A stretch of DNA of 39,069 bases from Phocaeicola paurosaccharolyticus JCM 15092 (GTDB taxonomy: Bacteria > Bacteroidota > Bacteroidia > Bacteroidales > Bacteroidaceae), in contig NZ_BAJR01000033.1 in the NCBI RefSeq assembly GCF_000613805.1, positions 1 through 39,069 of the forward strand, given 5' to 3'. Positions within the stretch are counted from its first letter, which is position 1; each line of letters begins with the position of its first letter. A model generated the notes under the pieces. The model did no database searches. It was not told the DNA's origin and saw only the letters and a program-made list of their open reading frames with translations. The position numbers and the translations under genes were made by a program. Of the stretch, positions 1 to 8,534 are shown in pieces.

Positions 1-1255
1 TTATTTTAATTGTAGAATCACCTAAAAAAACAGAATTAAGTCCTTGCTGTTCTTGTGCCGGATCACCCATATAATCATCTCCTTTTTTCCAGAATATATT
101 TTTTTCTGACTGTCTAGCCATTCCTCCCCAAGCCCAAAAGTTACACCCGGCAAAATGTCTATAATTCTCAGACTTATTTGCAATTAGACCAAATACATAT
201 TTATAAAATTCATCTCTCGCTTTTGTAGAACTTCCTTTAGCAAATTTAAAGTCATCACGAGGATAACCAAATTCTTCCATGACTACAGGTTTGTTATATT
301 TGTCAGCAATAGATAGGTGAGTTTCAATATATTCTTTTGTCTTCACTTTAGCTTGCGGTAACATCTCATATAGACTATCAGCTTTCACCCATCCCCAGTT
401 GTATGGCCACATATGTATAGTTATATAGTCAACATTCTTATCGGCATTAATTGTCTCAAAAAGATTCATGTCTTCTTCACACCCTGCCTTTCCCTCATTT
501 CCTGTAGAAATAAGATGGTTTTTATCTAAAGATCTAATTATTGAAGATGCTTTTGACAGCCATTTCGCAAATGCTGGCTTAGCATCATTCGAAAAAGCTC
601 TAGGTTCATTTCCTATTTGCCAAGACATAATAGTAGAATCATCTATATATCTCTTATTTGTATACCTATTAACTCTTCCTATAATAAATTTTAGGTGATC
701 ATAATAATAATTCTGTGCCTTTTCACAAGTAGAGAATTGGCTTACAAACTTCATATATTTCTCATAACCATCTATTGCAGGAATAGGAGCTTTCCCCATA
801 CCTGCCCATTCCAAATATTGTCCATAACCACCACTCCATTCCCACGAATTATTAATATATAACACAGCTAGCATATCACGTTTATTCATCTCGAATAAAA
901 GATAGTCAAGTCCATCAAGGATAGTATCATTATAGACCCCAGGAGCTTTTTGCAGAGTAGGTTCAACTTTAGTAGGAACTCCATTTTCACCATCACTACC
1001 AACTAATATTCTCAGATTATCAATGCCTATACTTTTAAGGGAATCTAATTCTTGGATAAGTCTATTCCTATCACCTCCTTCACCAGTAGATCCAAGTATT
1101 GAGCCATACCAAAAATTAGTACCAACGTATCTATATTGCTCCCCGTCTCTGATAAATTTTCCATTCTCAACTTTTACAAAAGATTTATTCTGAGAATAAG
1201 ATTCAATATTAGTAAAGAGAATTAATACGATAAAGAACGAAAGAATGTTTTTCAT
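1..1255 (-). CDS. Secreted endo-beta-1,4-mannanase, GH5 (subfamily 7-like), C-terminal end outside window
   Basis: Predicted to hydrolyse internal beta-1,4-mannosidic bonds of mannans outside the cytoplasm. I read an open frame from the ATG at 1255 to the window edge (about 418 codons, no stop). Residues 1-21 look like a signal peptide (MKN, a hydrophobic stretch, then SYSQ). The barrel begins with YVGTNFWYGS near residue 43. The putative acid/base is Glu217 in SWQIGNEP and the putative nucleophile is Glu328 in VVMEEFG, both typical of clan GH-A. HMWPYNWGW (281-289) is the usual active-site wall of GH5_7 enzymes. A TATCTTTG box lies about 30 bases upstream. GH26 is the alternative mannanase family, but the NEP and EEFG context favours GH5. 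The gene is cut by the window, so any C-terminal module is unseen. Confidence 0.88.
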   Translation of the reverse strand, partial: MKNILSFFIVLILFTNIESYSQNKSFVKVENGKFIRDGEQYRYVGTNFWYGSILGSTGEGGDRNRLIQELDSLKSIGIDNLRILVGSDGENGVPTKVEPTLQKAPGVYNDTILDGLDYLLFEMNKRDMLAVLYINNSWEWSGGYGQYLEWAGMGKAPIPAIDGYEKYMKFVSQFSTCEKAQNYYYDHLKFIIGRVNRYTNKRYIDDSTIMSWQIGNEPRAFSNDAKPAFAKWLSKASSIIRSLDKNHLISTGNEGKAGCEEDMNLFETINADKNVDYITIHMWPYNWGWVKADSLYEMLPQAKVKTKEYIETHLSIADKYNKPVVMEEFGYPRDDFKFAKGSSTKARDEFYKYVFGLIANKSENYRHFAGCNFWAWGGMARQSEKNIFWKKGDDYMGDPAQEQQGLNSVFLGDSTIKI

Positions 1256-1283
1256 ATATATATTTTTTTGTTCATCAATTAAA

Positions 1284-1291
1284 CAAAGATA
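1284..1291 (-). promoter_or_regulatory. Bacteroidetes -7 promoter box for the mannanase gene
   Basis: TATCTTTG on the minus strand matches the Bacteroidetes -7 consensus TAnnTTTG. Transcription would start near 1278, giving a leader of roughly 23 bases before the ATG at 1255. I see no good -33 TTTG. Confidence 0.55.
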
Positions 1292-1394
1292 TAAAAGAAG
1301 ATATTGATATAAAATTTGACATAGTCAGTATGATTGATAATAAGAAATGTTTGATAAAATCGTATTATTTCTATCATTACAAAATTCATTTTTC

Positions 1395-1402
1395 TATTTT
1401 TG
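1395..1402 (+). promoter_or_regulatory. Bacteroidetes -7 promoter box for the AlaX-like gene
   Basis: TATTTTTG matches TAnnTTTG. It overlaps a possible upstream TTG start at 1400, which argues that translation begins at the ATG at 1424, about 16 bases after the expected transcription start. Confidence 0.55.
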
Positions 1403-1423
1403 TATGACACAAAAGAGCCAATA

Positions 1424-1897
1424 ATGATTACCGAACAAAAGATAAATAACCCTTCTCCAAAATTCAATGATGAACAGATTGCTCCAATGCATACTTGTGA
1501 GCATATAGTAAACAGAACTATGATTAATCTCTTTAATTGTAACAGAGCAATTGAAGCACATATAGAAAAGAAGAAGAGCAAAATGGATTTTGCTTTGTCC
1601 TTTGAGCCCTCTGAAGAAGAAATAAGGCAAATTGAAGAGATGGTTAATGAGGTTATCAAATGTAATCTTCCAGTCACCATGGAGTATATCAAACAGGAAG
1701 AAGCTATGAATAAATTCGATATGAAAAGACTCCCTGATAATGCTTCCGAGACTGTACGCATTGTTAAAGTTGGAGATTATGATGAATGTCTTTGCATTGG
1801 AATCCACGTAAAAGATACATCACAGATTGGAACATTCAAGATTATAAGCCATAGTTATGATAATGGTATACTTAGAATGAGATTCAAATTGCTATAA
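1424..1897 (+). CDS. AlaX-like tRNA-editing domain protein (tRNA-SAD family)
   Basis: A free-standing protein of 157 residues resembling the second additional (editing) domain of alanyl- and threonyl-tRNA synthetases. Such proteins hydrolyse mischarged aminoacyl-tRNA in trans. The two zinc motifs are visible: HxxxH in HTCEH near residue 24 and CxxxH in CIGIH near residue 128. Their order and spacing match the AlaX/AlaRS editing fold. I chose the ATG at 1424 because the longer frame from the TTG at 1400 starts inside the promoter box. The gene stands alone on the plus strand between the divergent mannanase gene and hsp20. The family assignment rests on motifs; which mischarged tRNA it edits cannot be told. 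Confidence 0.75.
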   Translation: MITEQKINNPSPKFNDEQIAPMHTCEHIVNRTMINLFNCNRAIEAHIEKKKSKMDFALSFEPSEEEIRQIEEMVNEVIKCNLPVTMEYIKQEEAMNKFDMKRLPDNASETVRIVKVGDYDECLCIGIHVKDTSQIGTFKIISHSYDNGILRMRFKLL

Positions 1898-1934
1898 TCC
1901 TGTCAAAATTTCCTTTATTTCATCATTAACCAGT

Positions 1935-1947
1935 TGACAAATTGTCA
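1935..1947. promoter_or_regulatory. Palindrome TGACA-AAT-TGTCA, possible enhancer site upstream of hsp20
   Basis: A perfect inverted repeat with five-base arms and a three-base centre, centred near 1941. It lies about 138 bases upstream of the start expected from the sigma-54-like promoter at 2053-2068. That distance is usual for binding sites of sigma-54 activators. It could instead belong to the 3' end of the AlaX-like gene. Confidence 0.4.
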
Positions 1948-2052
1948 CAGATAATAAAAAAACCTTTAGCGAATTTAAAAATCAAGCTTATTTGATTAAT
2001 AAACATTTCATATCTTTAAAAACAACATAAAACCCTATTTTATAGTTACAGT

Positions 2053-2068
2053 TGGCATCTATGTTGCA
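2053..2068 (+). promoter_or_regulatory. Sigma-54-type (-24/-12) promoter for hsp20
   Basis: TGGCAT-N5-TTGCA has the invariant GG (2054-2055) and GC (2066-2067) separated by exactly ten bases, differing from TGGCAC-N5-TTGCA only at the sixth base. The expected start is near 2079, leaving a leader of about 64 bases. No TAnnTTTG box was noticed between here and the gene. Inferred from sequence only. Confidence 0.55.
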
Positions 2069-2082
2069 TTATCTCTATAGAA

Positions 2083-2099
2083 AGACTCGATAAAAGTCT
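2083..2099 (+). other. Small hairpin in the hsp20 leader
   Basis: AGACT, a seven-base loop and AGTCT form a five-base-pair stem just after the predicted start of the hsp20 transcript. It is AT-rich and weak, so it may be chance or a 5' stabilising or temperature-sensitive element. Confidence 0.25.
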
Positions 2100-2142
2100 A
2101 AATAAAGATAATGTTTAACGAATTAATATAGGAGGTTTAATT

Positions 2143-2568
2143 ATGATGCCAGTAAAAAGATCAAATCAGACATGGGTTCCAAGTATTTTCAATGACTTTT
2201 TCGATAACAACTGGATGGTAAAGGCTAATGCAACAGCTCCAGCAATAAATGTTATCGAGAGTGATAAAGAATATAAAGTAGAACTAGCAGCTCCAGGAAT
2301 GACAAAAGATGATTTCCAAGTTCATCTGAATGAGGATAACGATCTTGTTATAACAATGGAGAAGAAAGATGAGAAAGAGAAAGGCGAAAGCAGATATTTG
2401 CGTCGTGAATTTTCATATACTAAATTCCAGCAGACTCTTATACTTCCAGATGACGTCGACAAGGATAAGATTGAAGCAAAAGTAACAGATGGAGTGCTCA
2501 CAGTAGATTTACCAAAACGTCTTCCAGAACATAAAGAAACAACCTCAAAAGTTATCGAGGTGAAATAA
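2143..2568 (+). CDS. Small heat-shock protein, Hsp20/alpha-crystallin family
   Basis: An ATP-independent holdase chaperone that binds unfolding proteins in the cytoplasm. The 141 residues give a short N-terminal arm containing FNDFFDNN, then the alpha-crystallin domain (about 33-130). That domain includes the AAPGM turn and the hallmark GVLTVDLPK near its end. The tail VIEV resembles the IxI/V anchoring motif. A strong AGGAGG at 2130-2135 lies seven bases before the ATG, which is unusual for this phylum and suggests high translation. The upstream region carries a sigma-54-like promoter and a distal palindrome, so expression may be activator-dependent rather than driven by the housekeeping sigma factor. 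A bidirectional terminator follows. The family call is firm; the regulation is inferred. Confidence 0.95.
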   Translation: MMPVKRSNQTWVPSIFNDFFDNNWMVKANATAPAINVIESDKEYKVELAAPGMTKDDFQVHLNEDNDLVITMEKKDEKEKGESRYLRREFSYTKFQQTLILPDDVDKDKIEAKVTDGVLTVDLPKRLPEHKETTSKVIEVK

Positions 2569-2605
2569 AGAACAGAGTGTGCAATACTGCACAATACATA
2601 CAAAG

Positions 2606-2639
2606 AAATTGGATTGGTATTAATTTATCAATCCAATTT
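2606..2639. terminator. Bidirectional terminator between hsp20 and the glycosyltransferase operon
   Basis: An 11-base-pair perfect stem (arms 2606-2616 and 2629-2639, core ATTGGATTG) with a 12-base loop. The plus strand continues into TTTTTTAT, so it ends hsp20. The hairpin also lies just past the stop of the leftward glycosyltransferase gene. Confidence 0.8.
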
Positions 2640-2640
2640 T

Positions 2641-3777
2641 TTATATCAATCCGTCAAAAAGATCAATCCACTGTTTCATTATAATATTCTGGCAATAACG
2701 TTTCGAACTTTTTGCAGCTTCCTCACCCATTTTTATCCTCTCATCTTCATGTTCGACAAGATAACATATCTTATCTGCCAAATCATTCACATTATTGGGT
2801 TCAACCCATATACCATCAACCTTGTCAGTAACGATATCCTTTGGGCCACATGGACATGTAAAGGTAACAACAGGTATTCCACAGCTCATAGCCTCAGCAA
2901 GGACAAGTCCGAAGCCTTCATATCTTGAACTAAGCACAAATATAGAGCTCTCAAGGTATTTTTCATATATGTTATTTACAGCCGAATGACAGAAGATGGA
3001 GTCGCCCACTTGCTTTGAATCGGCAAGAGATTGATATATCTCATTATCACCACTGCCATAAATATTTAGTTTCCAGTAAGGATGCCTTTGTGAAACTATC
3101 CTCCAAGCATCAATAAGCATATCAAAACCCTTTTGATAGGTATATCTTCCAACAGCAATGACTTTATGACCCTTACAAGTAGATGAAGAAGAGGGGAAAT
3201 AAGGTATGGAATTGGGTATAACAATTACATTGTCTAATTCTGTCCATGCTTCAAGATCTTCGTGGCTGAGTACTACAAACTGGTCCAATCTCTTTATCTC
3301 ATGAATCAACTTCTCACGCCACAGCCTTGTTATAAATTGGTTTACAAATGAAGGTAAAAAACTCTTGTTAAACTCTCTATAATTGCTCTTGTTGAAATGT
3401 AATTCGCCAACTTTCTTGCTGCCATCTGGAACATTATTGATGAAATTAATCTCTCTGCGCATAGCACTCACTGTAATGTCTGGCCTAAGATTACAGAGAT
3501 AATTAGTAAGTCTCCTTTTATAGATGCACTGTTTCTTTGAAAAATGATATACCTTTTTTAATAGAGGCATTGTATCCAACTCATCAAAATTGATGTCGAA
3601 ATTAACCAATTCAACTTTATCAGAAAGCCTATAATACAATGGCATCCCCTCTTGTTCAGTGAGAACTACATAAATCTTATAATCTGTATTATCTGCCAAA
3701 TAGTTAACTTTCTGACTAAGAATATAACTCATACCATTTGGTCCATATATTCCCCCAATAATATATACTATTTTCAT
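2641..3777 (-). CDS. Glycosyltransferase family 4 (GT-B), last gene of the glycan cluster
   Basis: A 378-residue retaining GT-B glycosyltransferase, probably cytoplasmic or peripheral to the membrane, moving a sugar from a nucleotide sugar to a growing glycan. The C-terminal nucleotide-binding half shows AVGRYTYQKGFD (R211, K216) and the E-x7-E motif (E287, E295) in EGFGLVLAEAMSCG. Its start codon overlaps the stop of the upstream gene in ATGA, indicating translational coupling. It is clearly paralogous to the genes at 3774-4925, 6059-7195 and 7321-8467. Shared features are the AEAMSCG motif, the CPxGP motif and an N-terminal LDINF-like stretch. Donor and acceptor cannot be told. Confidence 0.9.
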   Translation of the reverse strand: MKIVYIIGGIYGPNGMSYILSQKVNYLADNTDYKIYVVLTEQEGMPLYYRLSDKVELVNFDINFDELDTMPLLKKVYHFSKKQCIYKRRLTNYLCNLRPDITVSAMRREINFINNVPDGSKKVGELHFNKSNYREFNKSFLPSFVNQFITRLWREKLIHEIKRLDQFVVLSHEDLEAWTELDNVIVIPNSIPYFPSSSSTCKGHKVIAVGRYTYQKGFDMLIDAWRIVSQRHPYWKLNIYGSGDNEIYQSLADSKQVGDSIFCHSAVNNIYEKYLESSIFVLSSRYEGFGLVLAEAMSCGIPVVTFTCPCGPKDIVTDKVDGIWVEPNNVNDLADKICYLVEHEDERIKMGEEAAKSSKRYCQNIIMKQWIDLFDGLI

Positions 3778-4925
3778 CTATTTGATAATAATGAATTAAA
3801 AAGTTCATTCCATTTCTTACAAATGTGAATTACATCCAATCTTTTTATATTGTGTTTTGCCAATGCACCCATTTTCTTTCTTTCTATTGGATTATCTATA
3901 AGGTGCATTATAGACTTAGCAAGCTCAGCTACATCACCATTCTTAACAAGAATACCATCAACTCCATTATTAATAATATTTCTTGGTCCATAAGGACAAT
4001 CAAAAGAAACAACGGGTACACCACAAGACATTGCCTCAGCTAAAACCATACCAAAGCCCTCAAAACGTGAACTACATACAAATACAGAACTTTCAAAGTA
4101 TTTATTAAATATATCATGAGAGGAATCTTGTAAATTCACAGAATCTGATAAATTCTTCTCTATTAACAAAGGCAAAAGATTTTCCTTATTACCTGTTCCA
4201 TATATACTTAATCTCCAATCTTTATGATATTCGTAAACAATAGTCCAAGCATTAATCAGCAAATCAAATCCCTTCTCGTATGAATATCTTCCTACTGCTA
4301 TTATTTCCTTATTATCTAAAGAAGCAATATCATCATTTATTATAAGCGGATTAGGTATAACATTAACATTATTCAATTCAATCCAATTATGCTTATCATC
4401 TTCAGTCAATACAATGAACTTATCAAGTCTATTCAACTTCGTAATTAATTGATACATCCAGATCTTTGAAAACAAAGACTTAAATATATTTATTTCATGA
4501 CGTTCGAAATTACGATAATGTTTTCTATTAATATGTATCTCTCCTATCTTCTTACTTCCATCTTTAATTGAAGTAATAAAGTTTATCTCTCTTCTTAGTA
4601 GTGAGATTGTAATATCTGGTTTCAGTTCAATAAGTATCCTAGTTAGTTCACGTTTATACGCACTCTGCTTTTTCAGATAGAGAAGAGATTTATATATGAA
4701 ATTTTTATTCCATAGTTCCTCAAAATTTATGTCCAAATATATAAGATGAATTTTTGAGGACAATGGATAATATGGAGTTTTTCCCTTACCATCCGTAAGT
4801 ACTATATATATATCATATTCCAACACGTCAGCAAAATAGTTTGCTTTTGTTGTCAGGACCCTCTCTACACCACCCGGTATATATAGTGATGGGGTACAAT
4901 AAACTATCTTATACTTTTTTGTCAT
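3774..4925 (-). CDS. Glycosyltransferase family 4 (GT-B), paralogue 2
   Basis: A 383-residue GT4 protein. The N-terminal half begins KIVYCTPSLYIPGGVERV, the glycine-rich loop of GT-B folds. The C-terminal half has AVGRYSYEKGFDLL (R213, K218) and E-x7-E at E289/E297. It overlaps both neighbours by four bases (ATGA), so at least three genes here are translationally coupled. The acceptor-side half retains many positions shared with the 2641-3777 gene (RREINFI, then DGSKK), pointing to tandem duplication followed by divergence. By eye its composition is more AT-rich than the genes at 2641-3777 and 4922-6055. Substrate unknown. Confidence 0.9.
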   Translation of the reverse strand: MTKKYKIVYCTPSLYIPGGVERVLTTKANYFADVLEYDIYIVLTDGKGKTPYYPLSSKIHLIYLDINFEELWNKNFIYKSLLYLKKQSAYKRELTRILIELKPDITISLLRREINFITSIKDGSKKIGEIHINRKHYRNFERHEINIFKSLFSKIWMYQLITKLNRLDKFIVLTEDDKHNWIELNNVNVIPNPLIINDDIASLDNKEIIAVGRYSYEKGFDLLINAWTIVYEYHKDWRLSIYGTGNKENLLPLLIEKNLSDSVNLQDSSHDIFNKYFESSVFVCSSRFEGFGMVLAEAMSCGVPVVSFDCPYGPRNIINNGVDGILVKNGDVAELAKSIMHLIDNPIERKKMGALAKHNIKRLDVIHICKKWNELFNSLLSNR

Positions 4926-6055
4926 AGTTCTTTTATTACTTTCCTCATCTGTTCTTCCCAGGTAAGATACTTTATTGAGAACCTTATTATCAAAGGAGAA
5001 CCTTTATAGTTATTAAGAAAAAGGAGTATCTTATTTATATCTATAGGTGTCTCATCTGACGGAGCCTTTATGATAAAATCTGTATTATCAAAATCAGTAT
5101 CTCTCTCAGAGTAGATGAAAGGAATACCTCTTGCAGCATATTCTCTGTTCTTAAGGCTCTTCATGCTATAAATCCCTGAACGATGTCTTGCCAAACTTCC
5201 TACTGCGAAATCGGCTATGTTAAGTATATTATCCAATTCCTCTCCGTAAAGAGGACCATGAAAAAATACTTTACCTTCAATATTATATTGGGAAATTATT
5301 TTTTTAAAGCCCATGGCATATTTTGAACCTTCCATCTCCGATGGAGCGATGCCTCCAACAATATGGAAATAGACCTCCTTTGAGTGTTCACTTTTATAGT
5401 ATTCTCCCAATCCGGCAATAAGTCTGTCGAAGCCATGCCAATAATGTACCTCAGCAACTCCCACCAGATTGATGACATCATCGCTCTCTTTGCCCTTGTT
5501 CTGAATAGTTATGGCATCAAAATCAATACCGTTAGATATACATATTGTTCTCTGCCCGAAAATCTCCTTATCATCAGAGAAGGTGACAATAGCATCTGTA
5601 ATCTTAGCCAACTTATTCCTAAAAAGTTTATCTATTTTCAGACCTATCTTATTCCTTAAAGAGAAACCTTGATACTCCTTATCATAGGGATAAGTAGGAA
5701 TTTCTAAAGCTATTTTAGCGCTAGTGCTCTTTATTGTTCTGAAAAGATCAATAGTAAATGGATTGGCATTGTGAAATGAGCGGACATATACAATGTCATA
5801 TTCATGTTCTCTGATATATCTTTTTATGCCGGAATAATCTATACGTTTTCTTACGGCTGCCAAACTACCTTTACCATAGTCCTGTATAATTTCATCATTA
5901 ACCATTCTCACTCTATGACCATTTTCCAGCACTGTATATTGGCATACATCTACATTATGTCCAGACTGACAAAGCCCATTGATCTGATATTGCACTTTTT
6001 TACTAATACCACTTATATCAGAAAAGCCATGATATAAAAAGAAAAGTATATTCAT
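4922..6055 (-). CDS. Glycosyltransferase, GT4-like, not a close paralogue of its neighbours
   Basis: A 377-residue GT-B-type protein starting with MNILFFLYHGFSDISGISKK. The C-terminal half shows LVGVAEVHYWHGFDRLI, then FFHGPLYGEELDNIL, and a KNREYAARGIPFIYSE segment. The last replaces the AEAMSCG block and is common in Bacteroidetes surface-glycan transferases. The canonical E-x7-E is not obvious, and the sequence lacks the LDINF and CPYGP signatures of the four related genes, so it likely uses another donor or acceptor. Its stop overlaps the next start by four bases, and only three bases separate it from the upstream gene, consistent with one operon. Confidence 0.82.
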   Translation of the reverse strand: MNILFFLYHGFSDISGISKKVQYQINGLCQSGHNVDVCQYTVLENGHRVRMVNDEIIQDYGKGSLAAVRKRIDYSGIKRYIREHEYDIVYVRSFHNANPFTIDLFRTIKSTSAKIALEIPTYPYDKEYQGFSLRNKIGLKIDKLFRNKLAKITDAIVTFSDDKEIFGQRTICISNGIDFDAITIQNKGKESDDVINLVGVAEVHYWHGFDRLIAGLGEYYKSEHSKEVYFHIVGGIAPSEMEGSKYAMGFKKIISQYNIEGKVFFHGPLYGEELDNILNIADFAVGSLARHRSGIYSMKSLKNREYAARGIPFIYSERDTDFDNTDFIIKAPSDETPIDINKILLFLNNYKGSPLIIRFSIKYLTWEEQMRKVIKEL

Positions 6056-6058
6056 AAA

Positions 6059-7195
6059 CTAATTTGCTAGTGACTTAAAAAGTTTATCCCATTTAGGCAT
6101 AATATTCTCTGAAGAGAACTTTTGTACATTAATCTTAGCTTGTCGTCCATATTCAAACCTCTTATCTTCATTTTCAATAAGATAATTTATTGAATCTGCT
6201 AACAATAATACATTATTAGGCTCAACCAATATACCATCTTTGTTATCACTAATTATATCGGAAGGTCCATAAGGACAATTAAAAGAGACACATGGAATTC
6301 CAAAAGACATTGCTTCAATTAATACTAAACCAAAACCTTCATACAAAGAACTCATCGCATATATGGAACTCTCTAAATACTTGCTACTTATATCATTTGT
6401 AGCACTATGTATCTTACATGAATCAGATAAACCTAAGTTCTTAATTTGGCTTTCAAGTGTATCATGTAAACCACCATCACCATAAATATCTAAACACCAA
6501 TCATTATGTTTAGAATATAAAATTTTCCACGCATCAATAAGCATATCAAAACCCTTTTCTGGTACTAATCTGCCTACAGAAATCACTTTTCTGTTATTCA
6601 AAGTTGAATACTCTTTACAATTTATTGGAAGAGGATTAGGAATAATAATCTTCTTAGATGAAGTATTCCATTGATTACTATCTCCTTCAGTTAAAGTAAC
6701 TAAAACATCACATTTATCTTCTATACTTTTAATTATAATATTTCTTTTAATTGTATTATATATATTTTTGATAGAAATACTGCTTTTATCGACATAGTTT
6801 AAAAAGCTTTTATTACCATGTGATTCAATTAATTTCTTAGCTCTACAATCTAAATTACATACAATATCAGAAAAAGTATATGTGGTTGCTATTATTATAT
6901 CAGGATCTATAATAGAAATTACTTTTTTAATTCTTTTCTTCAACAAAAAACACAATTGTAGTTCTTTAAAGAATCTGAACAACAATCTATATTTATAAAT
7001 ACGATGAAAGTTAATATTTAAATCAATACAAGTTATTTTAGAAGACAAATTAAAAGAAAATGGATGCTTACCCTGTGAAGCAGTAATAAAATAGATTTCA
7101 TAATTCCTTTCAGATAAATAGTTCATTTTAAATGAAATCATTCTTTCTGTACCCGCTTTATTAGCCAACGCATCTAAAACATATACTATTCTCAT
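6059..7195 (-). CDS. Glycosyltransferase family 4 (GT-B), paralogue 3
   Basis: A 378-residue GT4 protein with SVGRLVPEKGFDMLIDAW (R209, K214) and E-x7-E at E286/E294 (EGFGLVLIEAMSFG). The N-terminus MRIVYVLDALANKAGTERM is the donor/acceptor cleft loop. It shares the NCPYGPSDII and PNNVLLLADS blocks with its neighbours. The coding strand is very AT-rich. The 125-base gap upstream, before the frameshifted paralogue, is A/T-dominated. I see no TAnnTTTG box there, so it is probably read from the same upstream promoter. Specific sugar unknown. Confidence 0.9.
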   Translation of the reverse strand: MRIVYVLDALANKAGTERMISFKMNYLSERNYEIYFITASQGKHPFSFNLSSKITCIDLNINFHRIYKYRLLFRFFKELQLCFLLKKRIKKVISIIDPDIIIATTYTFSDIVCNLDCRAKKLIESHGNKSFLNYVDKSSISIKNIYNTIKRNIIIKSIEDKCDVLVTLTEGDSNQWNTSSKKIIIPNPLPINCKEYSTLNNRKVISVGRLVPEKGFDMLIDAWKILYSKHNDWCLDIYGDGGLHDTLESQIKNLGLSDSCKIHSATNDISSKYLESSIYAMSSLYEGFGLVLIEAMSFGIPCVSFNCPYGPSDIISDNKDGILVEPNNVLLLADSINYLIENEDKRFEYGRQAKINVQKFSSENIMPKWDKLFKSLAN

Positions 7196-7320
7196 ATATA
7201 TTTATTTTTATAGAATAATTACTAGTTAAGTTTTATCAAACTTTTGTGTTTATTGTAATATTATAGTTTTTTTAATGATTATATGCGATATTAAAAACTT
7301 TTAAAATTTTATTGTTTTTA

Positions 7321-8467
7321 TTATTTATGCCTAATTAAATCTTCAAATAAGTTATTCCATTTAGGCATTATTATATTTGGTGAATAACGTTGAATATTTT
7401 TTATAGCATTCAAACCCATCTGTTTTCTAATATTGTCATTTTCTATTAAAAAAAATAATTTATCTGCAAGCTTTTCATAATTATCATTTTCCACAAGAAA
7501 ACCATCCTCTCTATCTTTGATTATTTGAGAGGGACCATATGGACAGTTAAAAGATACACATGGTATGCCACAACTCATAGCTTCAGCTAAAACAAGTCCA
7601 AATCCTTCAAATTTTGACTCATAACAAAAAATTGAGCTATCAACATATTTTTCTTCTATATGCTCAGTAGGAGGATGAATTCTAACGGACTCACTCAGTC
7701 CATATTCATATATATTCTTTTCTAACTCTTTCTTTAATAATCCTTCTCCATAAATATTCAGTTCCCAATCTGTATATATAATTAACTATTTTCCACGCTT
7801 TAATCAATAAATCGAATCTTTTTTCATAACTAAATCTCCCTACACTTATAACTTTTTTGTTTGAGCAATTACTAAATTTTGTAGTTTGAAAAGGAATAGA
7901 GTTAGGAATTATTTTTGAAGTCCTGATTTTACTCCATGATTGAGCATCCTTTTCTGAGAGAAGAACTAAAGATGAAAGTTCTTTTATCTTTTTATCAATT
8001 TTATATCTATAATATTTAGCTACTAAATTATAAGGGATACCCTTATTCTCCAATAAATTAAAGTTCCTAAAAGAGTCTCTAATTGTATGTAATTCTCCTA
8101 TTTTTATGCTAGAATCATTTAAAGATGTAATAAACTCTAAGTCTCTACCACCGGTAGAAATTACCACATCTGCTTTTAATCTATATAATAAATCTCTTAA
8201 TTCTTTTTTATAAGACCTCATTAGTTTCATATATATAATGAACCTAAAAAGAATATTATATTGATATTGAATACCAAAGTTTATCCCTAAATCTATATGT
8301 TTTACTTTAGAAGATAAAGGAAAAGCTAAAGGTTTATTATTTTGGGAATCAGTAATAATATAAACTTCATGATTATATTTCTCTGCTAAATAATTTGCTT
8401 TAAAAGTAATTATACGATCAACTCCTCCCTTTGTTGATAAAGCGGTATAAATATATACTATTTTCAT
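7321..8467 (-). pseudogene. Glycosyltransferase family 4, paralogue 4, broken by one frameshift
   Basis: Two frames make one GT4 protein: the N-terminal part from the ATG at 8467, and the C-terminal part to the stop at 7321. The first frame reads SVGRFSYEKRFDLLIKAWKI and then runs out of frame. The other frame continues DWELNIYGEG and, after a stretch with SKFEGFGLVLAEAMSCG, finishes normally. The break falls in a short TA run at about 7772-7786. Aligning AW...W spacing with the paralogues (12 residues) fits loss of two bases (one dinucleotide) better than gain of one. Repaired, the product would be about 382 residues. It may be a consensus error, a true pseudogene or a slippage switch; the first is plausible because three other genes here show similar breaks. 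Confidence 0.82.
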
Positions 8468-8534
8468 AACGTCTAATGCCTTATTAAAATCAAAAATATT
8501 AATGAGAAATTATTATTTAAAACCATGATAAACA

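Noticed and set aside
468..698. Plus-strand frame of 76 codons inside the mannanase gene
   Set aside because: It is antisense to a clear GH5 catalytic domain and has no promoter or ribosome-binding site.
1279..1807. Two long minus-strand frames opposite the AlaX-like gene
   Set aside because: The plus-strand protein carries the zinc motifs and a promoter; the antisense products are Leu/Ile/Phe-rich and lack a recognisable motif.
7196..7320. AT-rich gap between two glycosyltransferase genes as a promoter region
   Set aside because: No TAnnTTTG box; only a weak AAGTTT-GATA-AAACTT hairpin.
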